Assembly (NCBI RefSeq): GCF_003675855.1
Contig: NZ_RCIH01000002.1
Coordinates: 319,654 to 383,653, forward strand
Reading direction: 5' to 3'
DNA: 64,000 nucleotides
From: Halostella salina
GTDB lineage: Archaea > Halobacteriota > Halobacteria > Halobacteriales > Natronoarchaeaceae
Under the pieces are notes generated by a model. That model was not told the origin of the DNA. It saw only the letters and a list, made by a program, of their open reading frames with translations, and did no database searches. Made by a program: the position numbers and the translations under genes. This document shows, piece after piece, positions 1 to 9,690 of this stretch (position 1 is its first letter; each line of letters starts with the position of its first letter).

Positions 1-1020
1 CTGCGCGAGAGCGCCCCGATCGAAAGCTCGGAGCTGACGATCACGGCCACGGAGCGCGACGACGGGGTCACGGTCGAGGTGTCCGTCTCGAAGTCGCGCT
101 CCCAGCTACGCCGTCGACGCGTGCGGAGCCTGCTCGAAACCGTCGGCCTGCAGGAGGAGCACTACTTCCGGTACCCCCACCAGTTCTCCGGCGGCCAGCA
201 GCAGCGCGTCGGGATCGCCCGGGCGCTCGCGCTCGAACCGGACTTCGTCGTCCTCGACGAGCCGGTGTCGGCGCTGGACGCCTCCGTGCAGGCGAAGATC
301 CTGAACCTGCTCGAGGACCTTCAGGAGGAGTTCGGACTCACCTACCTCTTCATCGCCCACGACCTCTCCGTGGTGCGGCACATCTGTGACCGCGTCGGCG
401 TGATGTATCTGGGCAACATCATGGAGATCGGCGAGACGGAGGAGCTGTTCGAGAACCCGTCGAACCCGTACACGCACTCGCTGCTGTCCGCGATCCCCGA
501 GCCGGACCCGACGATCGAGAAAGACCGGATCACCCTGCGCGGGACGCCCCCGAGTCCGCGGGACCCGCCGGCGGGCTGTCCGTTCTCGACGCGGTGCCCG
601 ATGAAGGTCCGGCCCGACGAGTTCGCCGACCTCGACGACGAGGTGTGGACCGCGATCGAGGTGTTCAGGGAAGTCCTCCGCGAACGGGCGCGGGCGGAGC
701 GGACGACCGTCGAGCGGGTCAAGGAGTTCCTCGACATGGACACCCGCTTTGCGAGCATCGACGAGATCACCGAGGAGCTGTTCGGCGACCTCGACGTGCC
801 GTCGTCGGTCCAGACCCACGTCAGCGAGGCCGCCTCGAAGGTGGCAGACGGCGAGGAGGAAGCCGCCAAGGAGTACCTGGCCGAGCAGTTCGGCAGCGTC
901 TGTGACGAGGAGTATCCGACCCCGCGCGAGGTGAGCACGACCGGGCGGACGAGTCGCTGTCACCGTCACGACGCCGAGTACACGGAGCCGAGCCAGCTCG
1001 AACAAGGGCTCGGCGACTGA
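1..1020 (+). CDS. Dipeptide/oligopeptide ABC transporter ATP-binding protein (5' end missing)
   Basis: ATPase subunit of a peptide-type (Dpp/Opp) ABC importer acting on the inner face of the membrane. The frame is open from base 1, so the start and the Walker A motif lie outside the window. Visible are the ABC signature [15 protein letters not shown] (about bases 184-228), Walker B with D-loop [11 protein letters not shown], and the switch histidine in IAHDLSVV. The C-terminal oligopeptide-transporter extension starts at CPFSTRCP and carries a long insertion of about 100 residues before the last cysteines (SVCD, RCHRHD). The DppF-like protein ending at 37252 has the same layout. A membrane protein gene overlaps its stop by one base. 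A GTG at 79 could be misread as the start, but coding clearly continues upstream. Confidence 0.93.
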   Translation: MRESAPIESSELTITATERDDGVTVEVSVSKSRSQLRRRRVRSLLETVGLQEEHYFRYPHQFSGGQQQRVGIARALALEPDFVVLDEPVSALDASVQAKILNLLEDLQEEFGLTYLFIAHDLSVVRHICDRVGVMYLGNIMEIGETEELFENPSNPYTHSLLSAIPEPDPTIEKDRITLRGTPPSPRDPPAGCPFSTRCPMKVRPDEFADLDDEVWTAIEVFREVLRERARAERTTVERVKEFLDMDTRFASIDEITEELFGDLDVPSSVQTHVSEAASKVADGEEEAAKEYLAEQFGSVCDEEYPTPREVSTTGRTSRCHRHDAEYTEPSQLEQGLGD

Positions 1021-1427
1021 TGGCACGCCGCGGCACTCCCGTCTGGCTTCGTCGGGGCGTCGACGGGCTGGTGTACGCCGTCGCGCTCACGGCCGTCACG
1101 TTCGGGGTCGGAGCGGCCGTCGCCTTCGCCGCCAGCTACGGCTGGACCGGGGTGAAGTACTGGCTGTTCTTCGTCGGCTGGGTGCTGCTCGGCTACGGGG
1201 GGCTGAAGCTCCGGCCGCGGAAGGCCTGGAAGGACCCCTCGGAGACGGGCGTCGACGACCAGTCCGTCGAGTCCCGCTTCGAGTCCGCCACCCGGCGGAT
1301 CGTGCCGGACAGCGTCGCCGTCCCGGCGGTCGACCGGTGGTCGGGCGGCGCGCGGCTGTTCCTCGGGGGCGTGTTCGTCCTCGTGACATCGATCGCCATG
1401 GAGTTCCTGTTCGGCGTCGGGGGGTGA
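1020..1427 (+). CDS. Small membrane protein of unknown function
   Basis: 135 residues with about three hydrophobic segments: residues 12-34 (alanine/valine-rich), 40-58 (tryptophan/glycine-rich) and the last 25 (LFLGGVFVLVTSIAMEFLF). A charged loop of about 50 residues separates segments two and three. The ATG shares its first base with the stop codon of the ABC ATPase, so it is probably translated as the last gene of that operon. No enzyme motif is visible. It may be an accessory protein of the transporter operon or an unrelated hitchhiker. I recognise it only as a haloarchaea-type membrane protein. Confidence 0.8.
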   Translation: MARRGTPVWLRRGVDGLVYAVALTAVTFGVGAAVAFAASYGWTGVKYWLFFVGWVLLGYGGLKLRPRKAWKDPSETGVDDQSVESRFESATRRIVPDSVAVPAVDRWSGGARLFLGGVFVLVTSIAMEFLFGVGG

Positions 1428-1491
1428 CGGCGCGGCGGTCGCCCGTCCGGTATAACAACAGGTTTACCCCGGACGATAATCAGAAACGAGT

Positions 1492-2064
1492 ATGCGAGAC
1501 GCAGACGACCCGAACGACGGCCCCGAGGAGTTCGACGCCCCGGGTGCGCCGGAGGAGCTGTCGGCCGGCGCCGACATCCACAAGAACGCCTGGAGTCAGA
1601 CGATAGACGACATGCAGGCGCTCGGATCGGAACTCCGGGACGAGGGCTGGGAGACGGTCATCACGTCGCTCGCGGTCGACACCGCACCGGAACCGCCGGA
1701 GGACGGCCCGGAGGGACGCTGGGGGCTGGTCCACGTGGTGCCCGACAACAACGCCGAGCCCATCCAGGAAGCCGTCGCGGCCGGCGAGTTCCCGAAGTTC
1801 GACGTGTTCCGTGCAACCGCGGAGGGTCGGATCTTTCTGGTGACCCAGCTGCTCGACCCGGAGACGAAGACGGCCGTCCTCGTCGCGGGGAACTTCCAGC
1901 GCCGGCTGGCACGCGGCGCGGTCAGGACGGCGATGGAGCACGACGAGTTCTACACCCACCTCCAGACGCTCGACGGGACCCACCTCGGTTCGTTCCGTCA
2001 CGAGAGCTACGAGAAGTTCTTCCCCGAGGCCGACCGCCTCGTCGACGTCGATCCCGAGGTCTGA
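1492..2064 (+). CDS. Conserved haloarchaeal protein of unknown function
   Basis: 190 residues, soluble and acidic, with no signal peptide or membrane segment. The middle (residues 75-150) looks like an alternating alpha/beta fold, with segments such as GLVHVVPDNNAEPIQEAV and TAVLVAGNFQRRLA. A TATA-like AGGTTTACC at about 1460-1468 lies near 28 bases upstream of the ATG, consistent with a short or absent leader. It is transcribed alone, between the ABC operon and the CBS gene. I recognise the type as a haloarchaea-restricted DUF but assign no function. Confidence 0.8.
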   Translation: MRDADDPNDGPEEFDAPGAPEELSAGADIHKNAWSQTIDDMQALGSELRDEGWETVITSLAVDTAPEPPEDGPEGRWGLVHVVPDNNAEPIQEAVAAGEFPKFDVFRATAEGRIFLVTQLLDPETKTAVLVAGNFQRRLARGAVRTAMEHDEFYTHLQTLDGTHLGSFRHESYEKFFPEADRLVDVDPEV

Positions 2065-2186
2065 CACCGTCGGCGGTACGTTCCCGGAGACAGTCGCCAT
2101 CACGAGTGAAATCGACCACGCGAGCACAGCCGGCGGCAAGCGGCCGTTCGTAGGGTACAAGAGGGGAGAAGTCCTACCCCGCGGGT

Positions 2187-3041
2187 ATGAACGTCGCTGA
2201 CGCGATGACTCCCCGCTCGGAGGTCGTTACCGTCGAGGTTCCGGGGACCCGCGACGACGCGCTGGAGTACCTGCAGGAACGGTCGTTCTCGTCCGTCCCG
2301 GTTGTCAAACCGACCGACGGCCGGGAGGAGTTCCGTGGACTCGTCTCCCGCGAGTCGCTCATCGAGCGCCCCGACGAGGACCAGCTCGCCCTCCTGATGG
2401 ACGACGGCGTGCCGACGACTACCCAGGACACCAGCCTGGAGGCCGTCGCCCATCTCATGGTGACCGAACGCGAGCGCCGCATCCCGGTGGTCGACGGCGA
2501 ACTGGAGGGGATCGTCACCGTCACCGACGTGATCCGGGCGATGGCCGACGCGGACGTGGACGGCGACCGCGAGGTCGGCGAACTCGCCTCCCGGGACATC
2601 AACACCGTCTGGGCGGAGACCCCCCTGCCCGTCGCGGAACGGGAGATATTCTACGCGAACGTGCCGTACGCGGTCGTCCTCGGCGACGACGGGGCGATGA
2701 CGGGCGTCATCACCGAGGTCGATATCCTGGACGTCGCCCGCGTGGTCGAGGGCGAGGCCGAGACCGGCGACAGCATCGCCAACCAGGACGACGACTGGGC
2801 GTGGGAGGGGATCAAGGCGGTCGGCAACCGCTATCTGCCGACGCGGAACGTCGAGATCCCGGCCGGCCCGGTCCGGGAGTTCATGACCGGCGACGTGGTG
2901 ACGGTCACCTCCCGGAAGACGGCCCGCGAGGCCGCACAGGCGATGATCACAAACGACGTCGAGCAGATCCCGCTGGTCAGCGGCGACGACCTGGCGGGTA
3001 TCGTGCGCGACGTGGACCTGCTGGGGGCGCTGTATGAGTGA
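2187..3041 (+). CDS. Protein with four CBS domains
   Basis: 284 residues made almost entirely of four CBS modules, normally arranged as two Bateman pairs that bind adenine nucleotides or S-adenosylmethionine and regulate partner proteins. Repeated features visible are MTPRSEVVTV at the start, the IPVVDG/GIVTVTDVI pattern at residues 92-115, GVITEVDILD near 175, and a last module with FMTGDVVTVTS, QIPLVSGDDLAGIV and RDVDLLG. Its last 8 bases overlap the start of the glycyl-tRNA synthetase gene, so the two are probably co-translated. No catalytic domain is fused to it, so a regulatory role is inferred and the target is unknown. Confidence 0.9.
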   Translation: MNVADAMTPRSEVVTVEVPGTRDDALEYLQERSFSSVPVVKPTDGREEFRGLVSRESLIERPDEDQLALLMDDGVPTTTQDTSLEAVAHLMVTERERRIPVVDGELEGIVTVTDVIRAMADADVDGDREVGELASRDINTVWAETPLPVAEREIFYANVPYAVVLGDDGAMTGVITEVDILDVARVVEGEAETGDSIANQDDDWAWEGIKAVGNRYLPTRNVEIPAGPVREFMTGDVVTVTSRKTAREAAQAMITNDVEQIPLVSGDDLAGIVRDVDLLGALYE

Positions 3042-4809
3042 GGCGATAAGCGAGGCGCTCGTCGAACTCGCCAAGCGCCGGGGCTTTTTTTTCCAGTCCA
3101 GCGGCGCGTACGGCGGCGTCTCCGGCTTCTACACCTACGGCCCGCAGGGCGCGTCGCTGAAGGAAAACGTCGAGGACGCCTGGCGCGACCGCTTCGCGGT
3201 CAAGGAGGGCCACATGGAGATCGACGCGCCGACCGTGATGCCCGAGCCGGTGTTCGAGGCGTCGGGCCACCTCGACGGCTTCGACGACATGCTCGTCGAG
3301 TGCCCGGAGTGTGCTGAGAGCCACCGGGCCGACCACCTCATCGAGGACAACACCGACATCGAGGAGGCCGAGAGCATCCCGCTGTCGGAGGTCGAGGACC
3401 TCATCGCCGAGCACGACCTCGTCTGCCCGGACTGCGGGACGGAACTGGCGGGCGAGCCGGTCGAGGACTTTAACCTGATGTTCGAGACGAACATCGGGCC
3501 GGGCACCAGCCAGCCGGGGTACCTCCGGCCGGAGACCGCGCAGGGCATCTTCGTGGAGTTCCCGCGGCTGAAGGAGTACGCCCGCAACCAGCTTCCGTTC
3601 GGCGTCACGCAGGTCGGCCGGGCGTACCGCAACGAGATCAGCCCGCGCAACTCGATCATCCGCGTCCGCGAGTTCACGCAGGCCGAACTGGAGCACTTCA
3701 TCGATCCCGAAGAGGACGAGCCGCCGCTTTCGCGGGTCGAAGACGTCGAGGTGCGGCTGTACCCGGCAGCGGAACAGGAGGCCGACGACGGCGACTACGT
3801 CGAGACGACGGTCGGCGAGGCCGTCGCGGAGGGGATCGTCACCAGCGACTGGGTCGCCTACTACCTCGGCGTCGGCCAGCGGTGGTACGACCGGATCGGC
3901 GTCGACATGGACCGGTTCCGGTTCCGGCAGCACCTCTCGGGCGAGCGCGCCCACTACGCCGCGGACTGCTGGGACGCCGAGGCGGAGATCGACGGCGACT
4001 GGTTCGAGCTGACCGGCTTCGCCTACCGGAGCGACTACGACCTCTCGAAACACGGCGAACACTCCGACGAGTCGTTTACCCTGTTCAAGCAGTACGACGA
4101 GCCGAAGACCGTCGAACGCGCGACCGTCGACCCCGATATGAGCTACCTCGGCCCGGAGTTCGGCGGGGCGGCGGGCGACGTGGCCGACGCGCTGGAGCGC
4201 AAAGCCGAGCGCGACCGGAGCGCGTTCGACGGCGACGAGGTGACCGTCGAAGTCGACGGCGACGAGCACGCGGTGCCCGTCGAGCAGACCGGCTTCGCGG
4301 TCGAGGAGGTCACGGAGGCGGGCGAGCACATCACGCCCCACGTCGTCGAACCGTCCTTCGGCGTCGACCGCGTGGTGTACACCGTGATCGCCCACGCCTA
4401 CCGCGAGGACGAGGTCGACGGCGAGGCGCGGAGCTACCTCGAACTCGACCCCGAGGTCGCGCCGACGGTCGTCGGCGTCTTCCCGCTGATGGACAAGGAC
4501 GGCATGGACGACCGCGCCCGCGAACTCGCCGCGGAGCTTCGCGAGGCCGGGCTGGAGGTCACGTACGACGACTCCGGCGCGATCGGGCGGCGCTACCGCC
4601 GGCAGGACGAGGTCGGCACGCCGTTCTGTGTCACGGTCGACTACGAGACGGTCGAGGACGGGGACGGCGCGGAGACGGTGACGGTCCGGGAGCGCGACAG
4701 TACGGCGCAGGTCCGCGTCCCGACCGACGACCTCGCGGAGACGCTGACCGCGTTGCGGGACGGTGACCGGACGTTCGACGAACTGACCGCGGCCGCCGAC
4801 GCGGACTGA
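3034..4809 (+). CDS. glyS: Glycyl-tRNA synthetase (class II, archaeal/eukaryotic type)
   Basis: Charges tRNA-Gly with glycine in the cytoplasm. The 591 residues match the alpha2-type enzyme. The N-terminal motif GFFFQSSGAYGGVSGF (residues 16-31) and TYGPQGASLK are followed by the motif 2 region (RPETAQGIFVEF, VGRAYRNEISPRNSIIRVREF), a zinc-ribbon-like insertion with CPECAES and CPDCGTE (residues 89-135), motif 3 (PSFGVDRVVY) and a C-terminal anticodon-binding domain from about residue 480 (VGVFPLMDKDGM). It overlaps the CBS gene by 8 bases, and the next gene starts on the last base of its stop. A run of eight T lies at 3085-3092 inside codons 18-20. Confidence 0.97.
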   Translation: MSEAISEALVELAKRRGFFFQSSGAYGGVSGFYTYGPQGASLKENVEDAWRDRFAVKEGHMEIDAPTVMPEPVFEASGHLDGFDDMLVECPECAESHRADHLIEDNTDIEEAESIPLSEVEDLIAEHDLVCPDCGTELAGEPVEDFNLMFETNIGPGTSQPGYLRPETAQGIFVEFPRLKEYARNQLPFGVTQVGRAYRNEISPRNSIIRVREFTQAELEHFIDPEEDEPPLSRVEDVEVRLYPAAEQEADDGDYVETTVGEAVAEGIVTSDWVAYYLGVGQRWYDRIGVDMDRFRFRQHLSGERAHYAADCWDAEAEIDGDWFELTGFAYRSDYDLSKHGEHSDESFTLFKQYDEPKTVERATVDPDMSYLGPEFGGAAGDVADALERKAERDRSAFDGDEVTVEVDGDEHAVPVEQTGFAVEEVTEAGEHITPHVVEPSFGVDRVVYTVIAHAYREDEVDGEARSYLELDPEVAPTVVGVFPLMDKDGMDDRARELAAELREAGLEVTYDDSGAIGRRYRRQDEVGTPFCVTVDYETVEDGDGAETVTVRERDSTAQVRVPTDDLAETLTALRDGDRTFDELTAAADAD

Positions 4810-5366
4810 TGGCCAACGAGATCGCTCGTCGGCTCGTCCACGCAAGCGGGGCGACGATCCCGGCGGCGTACGTGTTCGTCGACGCGATCACGTGGCAGTA
4901 CGTCCAGTGGGTGCTGATCGCCGGGACGGCCCTGACGGTCGTGCTGGAGGCGCTCCGGCTGCTGGCCGGGCTGGAGTGGATCGTGTTCGACAAGCTCACG
5001 CGGGAGTACGAGCAGGACAACCTCGCCGGCTACGCGCTGTACGTGTTCGGCGGCACGCTGGTCGGGCTGGCCTTCGAGCCGCAGGTGGCCGTACCCGCAA
5101 TGTTGATGCTGACGCTCGGCGACCCGGTGAGCGGGCTGCTCGGCTCGGGCGAACTGCGGACGGTCAAGCGCTGGCCGGTGCTGCTGGCGATGTTCGTCAC
5201 CTGTTTCGCGCTGGCGTACCCCTTCCTGCCGATACACGCCGCGGCGATCGCCGCCGCGGCCGCGACGGTCGCGGACGGCGTCAAGCCCGTCGTCGCGAGC
5301 TACGTCATCGACGACAACATCACGATCCCCATCGCGGCGGCGCTGGCGGCCTTTGTCGTGCTGTAG
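4809..5366 (+). CDS. Dolichol kinase/phosphatidate cytidylyltransferase-like membrane protein
   Basis: 185 residues, nearly all hydrophobic, with about six membrane segments. The opening RRLVHASG and the later LMLTLGDPVSGLLG and VADGVKPVVASYVIDDNITIPI segments fit the SEC59/dolichol kinase family, where the conserved aspartates of the G-D-x-x-S/A motif bind CTP-Mg. The expected role is CTP-dependent phosphorylation of a polyprenol (dolichol) or related lipid, which in archaea supplies carriers for N-glycosylation. Its ATG overlaps the glyS stop (TGATG), giving a CBS-glyS-kinase operon. The stop directly abuts the stop of the convergent antiporter gene. The substrate is inferred from family only. 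Confidence 0.8.
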   Translation: MANEIARRLVHASGATIPAAYVFVDAITWQYVQWVLIAGTALTVVLEALRLLAGLEWIVFDKLTREYEQDNLAGYALYVFGGTLVGLAFEPQVAVPAMLMLTLGDPVSGLLGSGELRTVKRWPVLLAMFVTCFALAYPFLPIHAAAIAAAAATVADGVKPVVASYVIDDNITIPIAAALAAFVVL

Positions 5367-6545
5367 CTACGCGCCGCCGATCCGCCGCCAGACCACGTCC
5401 GAGTAGGTCATCAGCGTCGTCCCGAGGACGCTCATCACGAGCACGTAGCCGACGGCGAGCGACGGGATCGTCTCCCGGAGTATCGGCGTTGCACCGCTCG
5501 CGGCCAGCGTGGCGATCACCAGCGAGAACTCGCCGCGGGTGACCATCCCCGCGCCGACCCGGAACGAGCGCCGGCCGTCCAGCCCGTACCGCCGCCCGCC
5601 GAGGTAGCCGCTGACGAGCTTCGTCGGCGTCGTCAGCACGACGAGGACGGCGACGATGCCGGCCGTCGCGGCCATCGCCGCCAGGTTCGTCTCCAGCCCG
5701 ATCCAGAAGAAGAAGACCGCGGCGAAGAGGTCGCGGACGGGCATCAGCAGGTGTTCCACGTCGTCGCTGTGCTCGGTGCTCCCGACGGCCATCCCGACGA
5801 AGAAGGCCGCTACGGCCTCGCTGACGCCGATCTCCAGGGCGATCCCGCCGACGAGGACGGTGAGCGCGACCGCCCGGAGCAGCTGGAGTTCCTGGGTGTC
5901 GCCGTCGACGAGGCGTTCGACGAGCCCGGTGCCGTAGCGCGCGACGGCGAACAGGGCGAGCAGGAAGCCGGTCGCGACCGCGAGGTCGACGGCGACCGCC
6001 GAGGAGTCGCCGCCCCCGAGGACCGCGGCGGACATGACGGTCAGGTACACCGCGATGACCAGGTCCTCGAAGACGAGCGTCCCGAGCATCGGGTCGCTCT
6101 CGTCGTTGGCGATCCAGCCCAGGTCGATGAGCGACTTCGTGATGACGGCCGACGAGGAGATGTACACGATCCCGCCGAGGAACAGCGCCTCGACGGCCGA
6201 CCACCCGAGCACGAGGCCGACTGCCACGCCGACGGGGAAGTTGATCACGAGGTCGATCGTTCCGGCGGCGGTGATCCGGTCCCGGCTGGCCAGCAGCCGG
6301 TCGATGCTGAACTCCAGTCCGAGGAAAAAGAGGAGGAAGACGATCCCGAGCTCCGCGAGGACGGTGATCACGTCGCCGGGAGCGACGTGCGGTGCGCCGA
6401 CCCGTCCGAGCACGTCGGGCCCCACGAGAACCCCCGCGAGGACGTAGAACGGGATGACCGACTGGCCGACCCGGGTCGCGACCGCGCCGCCGACGGCGAC
6501 CGCGGCGAACAGCGCACCGACCTCGACGAGGGGGGTCGCCGCCAT
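5367..6545 (-). CDS. Cation:proton antiporter, CPA2/Kef type (KhtU-like)
   Basis: 392-residue integral membrane protein with about 12 hydrophobic segments. It has the CPA2 features VIPFYVLAGVLVGPDVLG near the N terminus, LLFFLGLEFSIDRL (residues 73-87) and SSSAVITKSLIDLG (about 128-142), followed by FEDLVIAVYL. The C-terminal TrkA-N domain of long Kef proteins is absent, so regulation must come from the partner encoded immediately upstream, whose stop codon directly touches this ATG. Together they resemble the KhtTU potassium/proton antiporter, which exports K+ in exchange for protons at the cytoplasmic membrane. Ion specificity is inferred, not visible. Confidence 0.9.
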   Translation of the reverse strand: MAATPLVEVGALFAAVAVGGAVATRVGQSVIPFYVLAGVLVGPDVLGRVGAPHVAPGDVITVLAELGIVFLLFFLGLEFSIDRLLASRDRITAAGTIDLVINFPVGVAVGLVLGWSAVEALFLGGIVYISSSAVITKSLIDLGWIANDESDPMLGTLVFEDLVIAVYLTVMSAAVLGGGDSSAVAVDLAVATGFLLALFAVARYGTGLVERLVDGDTQELQLLRAVALTVLVGGIALEIGVSEAVAAFFVGMAVGSTEHSDDVEHLLMPVRDLFAAVFFFWIGLETNLAAMAATAGIVAVLVVLTTPTKLVSGYLGGRRYGLDGRRSFRVGAGMVTRGEFSLVIATLAASGATPILRETIPSLAVGYVLVMSVLGTTLMTYSDVVWRRIGGA

Positions 6546-7031
6546 CTACTCGCCGGCGACGAACGATTCGAGTTCGTCGTGCTCCTCGCGGGAGCCGACC
6601 GCGACCAGCGTATCCTCGGGCATGAGCGTCGTGTCGGGGCCGGGGTTGGTGATCGTCTCGCCGTCGCGCTGGATGGCGACGACCGACGCGCCTGTTTCCT
6701 CTCGGATCCCGGCGTCCTCGAGCGTCTCCCCCGCCACGGGCGACTCGGCGGGCACCTTCACCCACTCGATCAGCGACTCCTCGGAGAGCACGGTCTCGAT
6801 GTCGTCGGTCTTGATCGGCTGGAAGTACGCGCCCTCCATGATCGTGCCGACCTGCCGGGCGAGCTTGTCGGACAGCTCGAACAGCTTCTCCGAGTCGGCG
6901 TCCGGATCCGGGCGGATGAACAGCTCCCGCTTGCCCGTGTTGTGAATGACGACCACCAGCCGGGATTCGTCGTCCAGGTCGACCTCGAACTTCTTCCCGA
7001 CGCCGGGAAGGTCGCTCTCGTAGACGGCCAT
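6546..7031 (-). CDS. Antiporter regulatory subunit with TrkA-C domain (KhtT-like)
   Basis: 161 residues from the ATG at 7031. A TTG three codons upstream would give a longer form but has less support. The N-terminal half begins MAVYESDLPGVGKKFEV, typical of KhtT-like subunits. The C-terminal half (about residues 80-160) is an RCK_C/TrkA-C domain with the pattern GASVVAIQRDGE, NPGPDTTLMPEDTLVAVG. It is a cytoplasmic, ligand-binding gate for the antiporter encoded directly downstream without a gap. KhtT of Bacillus binds c-di-AMP and responds to pH; whether this one does is not visible. Confidence 0.88.
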   Translation of the reverse strand: MAVYESDLPGVGKKFEVDLDDESRLVVVIHNTGKRELFIRPDPDADSEKLFELSDKLARQVGTIMEGAYFQPIKTDDIETVLSEESLIEWVKVPAESPVAGETLEDAGIREETGASVVAIQRDGETITNPGPDTTLMPEDTLVAVGSREEHDELESFVAGE

Positions 7032-7168
7032 ACCCGTCAATGGGTCGACGACCGCAAAAAGCCACCCCCGCCGGGCCGTGCTCGGTGCGGTCGACCCGAC
7101 CCCGCCGCCGGACCACTTTCACTGCGCCATACGAACCCTTAACGGCGACGGCGACGTAGCCGGCCCCG

Positions 7169-9616
7169 ATGGCCGCCACGGACGAGGAACCGGGCTACGT
7201 GGACCACCCGCTGCTGGCCCCGGAGTTCATCGAGCGCCGCCTCTACCAGATCCGACTCGCCGGGACCGCCGCCGAGGACCACACGCTGGTCTGCCTGCCG
7301 ACCGGGCTGGGCAAGACCACCGTGAGCCTGCTCGTGACCGCCCGCCGGCTCGACGAGGTCGGCGGGAAGGCGCTGTTTCTCGCGCCGACGAAGCCCCTCG
7401 TCCAGCAACACGCCGACTTCTACCGCGAGGCGCTGTCGATCCCGGACGACGAGATCGTCGTGTTCACCGGCGAGGTCCGGCCGGACGACCGCGCCGCCCT
7501 CTGGGCGGACGCCCGGATCGTCATCGCCACGCCGCAGGTCGTCGAGAACGACTTGGTCGGCAACCGTGTCTCGCTGGCCGACGTGACCCACTGCACGTTC
7601 GACGAGTGCCACCGCGCGACCGGCGACTACGCGTACAACTACATCGCCGAGCGCTACCACGCCGACGCCGACGACCCGCTCGTCACCGGGATGAGCGCCT
7701 CCCCCGGAGGCGACGAGGAGGAGATCCTCGCGGTCTGCGAGAACCTCGGGATCCGCGAGGTGGAGGTGATGACCGAGGACGACGCCGACGTGGGCGAGTA
7801 CACCCACGACACGGACGTGGACTGGAAGCGTGTCGACCTCCCCGACGAGGTCGAGGCGATCCGCGACGGGCTGAACGAGGTGATCGAGGACCGACTGGAG
7901 AAGCTGAAGGAGCTGGGTGTCACTCGCAAGACGAGCGCCGACCTCTCCGAGCGGGACCTCCAGGAGATACGGGGCGAACTCCAGCAGCTCATCGACAACG
8001 ACCAGTCGGAGGGGTATCAGGGGATGTCCGCCCACGCCGAGATCCGGAAGCTCCGGACCGCAGTCACGTACGTCGAGACCCAGAGCGTCGAGGCGCTGCG
8101 GCGCTACTTCGAACGCCAGCGCCAGGCCGCCCGCTCCTCGGGCGCGTCGAAGGCGAGCCAGCGGCTCGTCTCGGAGCCGAAAGTGCGGGAAGCGATGCGG
8201 AAGGCAGAGTCCTACGACGGCCGCCACCCGAAGTTCTCGGAGGCCCGGCTGCTGATCGCCGAGACGCTCGGCATTGAGGACGGCGAACGCGTCATCGTGT
8301 TCACCGAATCCCGCGACACTGCGGAGATCCTGACGGAGTTCCTCGGCGAGCATTTCGACACCCGCCGGTTCGTCGGCCAGGGCGACAAGGACGGCAGCGA
8401 CGGGATGACGCAGACGGAGCAACAGGAGGCGCTCGACGCGTTCCGGGCCGGCGAGTTCGAGGTGCTCGTCTCCACCTCCGTCGCGGAGGAGGGCCTGGAC
8501 GTGCCGGAGGTCGACCTCGTGCTGTTCTACGAGCCGGTGCCCACCGCGATCCGCTCCATCCAGCGGAAGGGCCGGACCGGCCGGCAGACGGAGGGGAAGG
8601 TGTCCGTGCTGATGGCCGAGGACACCCGCGACGAGGCGTACTTCTGGATCGCCCGCCGGAAGGAGTCGGAGATGGAGGACGAACTCCGGAAGCTGAAGGG
8701 CGCGGCCGACGAGATCGAGGACGAACTCGACGACAGCCAGCAGCAGCTCGCCGACTTCGCCGAGCCGGCCGGCGGCGTGGACGACGCCGGGTGCGACGGC
8801 GGCGAGGCGGCCGCGAACGGCGGTACCGCGGGCACGAGGGCCGACGGGCAGCCCGGACTGCAGGCGTTCGACGGCGGGGACGACGCCGACGGGGACGATG
8901 GCGACGCGGCTGACGAGTCCGACACCGAAGGAACCGTCGCCACGGCTCGCGGCGACGGCGACGACGTGGAGATAGTCGTCGACCAGCGCGAACTCGATTC
9001 GAACATCGCCCGGGATCTCTCGACGCGGGACGGCGTCGAGACGCGCCTGGAGACGCTCGCGGTCGGCGACTACGTGCTCTCGGACCGCGTGGCCGTCGAG
9101 CGCAAGAGCGTCGGCGACTTCCTCGACACGCTCACCGGCGGCGACGACCGCTCGATGTTCGAGCAGGTCGGCGACCTCACCCGCCACTACTCGCGGGGCG
9201 TACTGATCGTCGAGGGCGAGGACCTGTACGGCGAGCGCAACGTCCACCCCAACGCCGTCCGGGGCGCGCTCTCTTCACTCGCGGTCGACTTCGGCGTCAG
9301 CGTCCTCCGGACCGACGACGAGGACGACACCGCCGACCTCCTGGCGGTGATCGCCGGGCGCGAGCAGGACGTGGACGACCGCGAGGTGAGCGTCCACGGC
9401 GAGAAGCAGTCGAAGACGCTGGCCGAACAGCAGGAGTACGTGGTCAGTTCGATCGCCGACGTGGGACCGGTGACGGCCCGGTCCCTGCTGGCGGAGTTCG
9501 GCACCGTCGAGGCCGTGATGACCGCGCGGGAGGACGACCTGCTCGAAGCCGACGGCGTCGGTGCGGTGACCGCCGAGCGGATCCGGAAGGTCGTCGGGAG
9601 CGAGTACACCGGGTAA
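7169..9616 (+). CDS. hef: Hef-type helicase/XPF-family nuclease
   Basis: Processes stalled replication forks and branched DNA; it is the archaeal relative of FANCM and XPF. Of 815 residues, the N-terminal SF2 helicase has Walker A PTGLGKTT (about residue 44), a DEAH-type box FDECHRA and a C-terminal helicase lobe with motif VI IQRKGRTGRQ. A charged, low-complexity linker of about 80 residues (roughly 515-600) follows. The XPF nuclease domain carries the catalytic VAVERKSVGDF (about 641-651), and the C terminus holds paired helix-hairpin-helix motifs (VGPVTARSLLAEFG, ADGVGAVTAERIRKV). All catalytic residues are present. It is divergent from the antiporter operon, with a TATA-like CCTTAACG about 30 bases upstream of the start. 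Confidence 0.96.
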   Translation: MAATDEEPGYVDHPLLAPEFIERRLYQIRLAGTAAEDHTLVCLPTGLGKTTVSLLVTARRLDEVGGKALFLAPTKPLVQQHADFYREALSIPDDEIVVFTGEVRPDDRAALWADARIVIATPQVVENDLVGNRVSLADVTHCTFDECHRATGDYAYNYIAERYHADADDPLVTGMSASPGGDEEEILAVCENLGIREVEVMTEDDADVGEYTHDTDVDWKRVDLPDEVEAIRDGLNEVIEDRLEKLKELGVTRKTSADLSERDLQEIRGELQQLIDNDQSEGYQGMSAHAEIRKLRTAVTYVETQSVEALRRYFERQRQAARSSGASKASQRLVSEPKVREAMRKAESYDGRHPKFSEARLLIAETLGIEDGERVIVFTESRDTAEILTEFLGEHFDTRRFVGQGDKDGSDGMTQTEQQEALDAFRAGEFEVLVSTSVAEEGLDVPEVDLVLFYEPVPTAIRSIQRKGRTGRQTEGKVSVLMAEDTRDEAYFWIARRKESEMEDELRKLKGAADEIEDELDDSQQQLADFAEPAGGVDDAGCDGGEAAANGGTAGTRADGQPGLQAFDGGDDADGDDGDAADESDTEGTVATARGDGDDVEIVVDQRELDSNIARDLSTRDGVETRLETLAVGDYVLSDRVAVERKSVGDFLDTLTGGDDRSMFEQVGDLTRHYSRGVLIVEGEDLYGERNVHPNAVRGALSSLAVDFGVSVLRTDDEDDTADLLAVIAGREQDVDDREVSVHGEKQSKTLAEQQEYVVSSIADVGPVTARSLLAEFGTVEAVMTAREDDLLEADGVGAVTAERIRKVVGSEYTG

Positions 9617-9690
9617 GCCCGGCTTACTTGCGGGGTTAACTCGATAGGGAGTTTGTACTAAACGGGCTGGAGCGTTTCGGGACCACCAAC

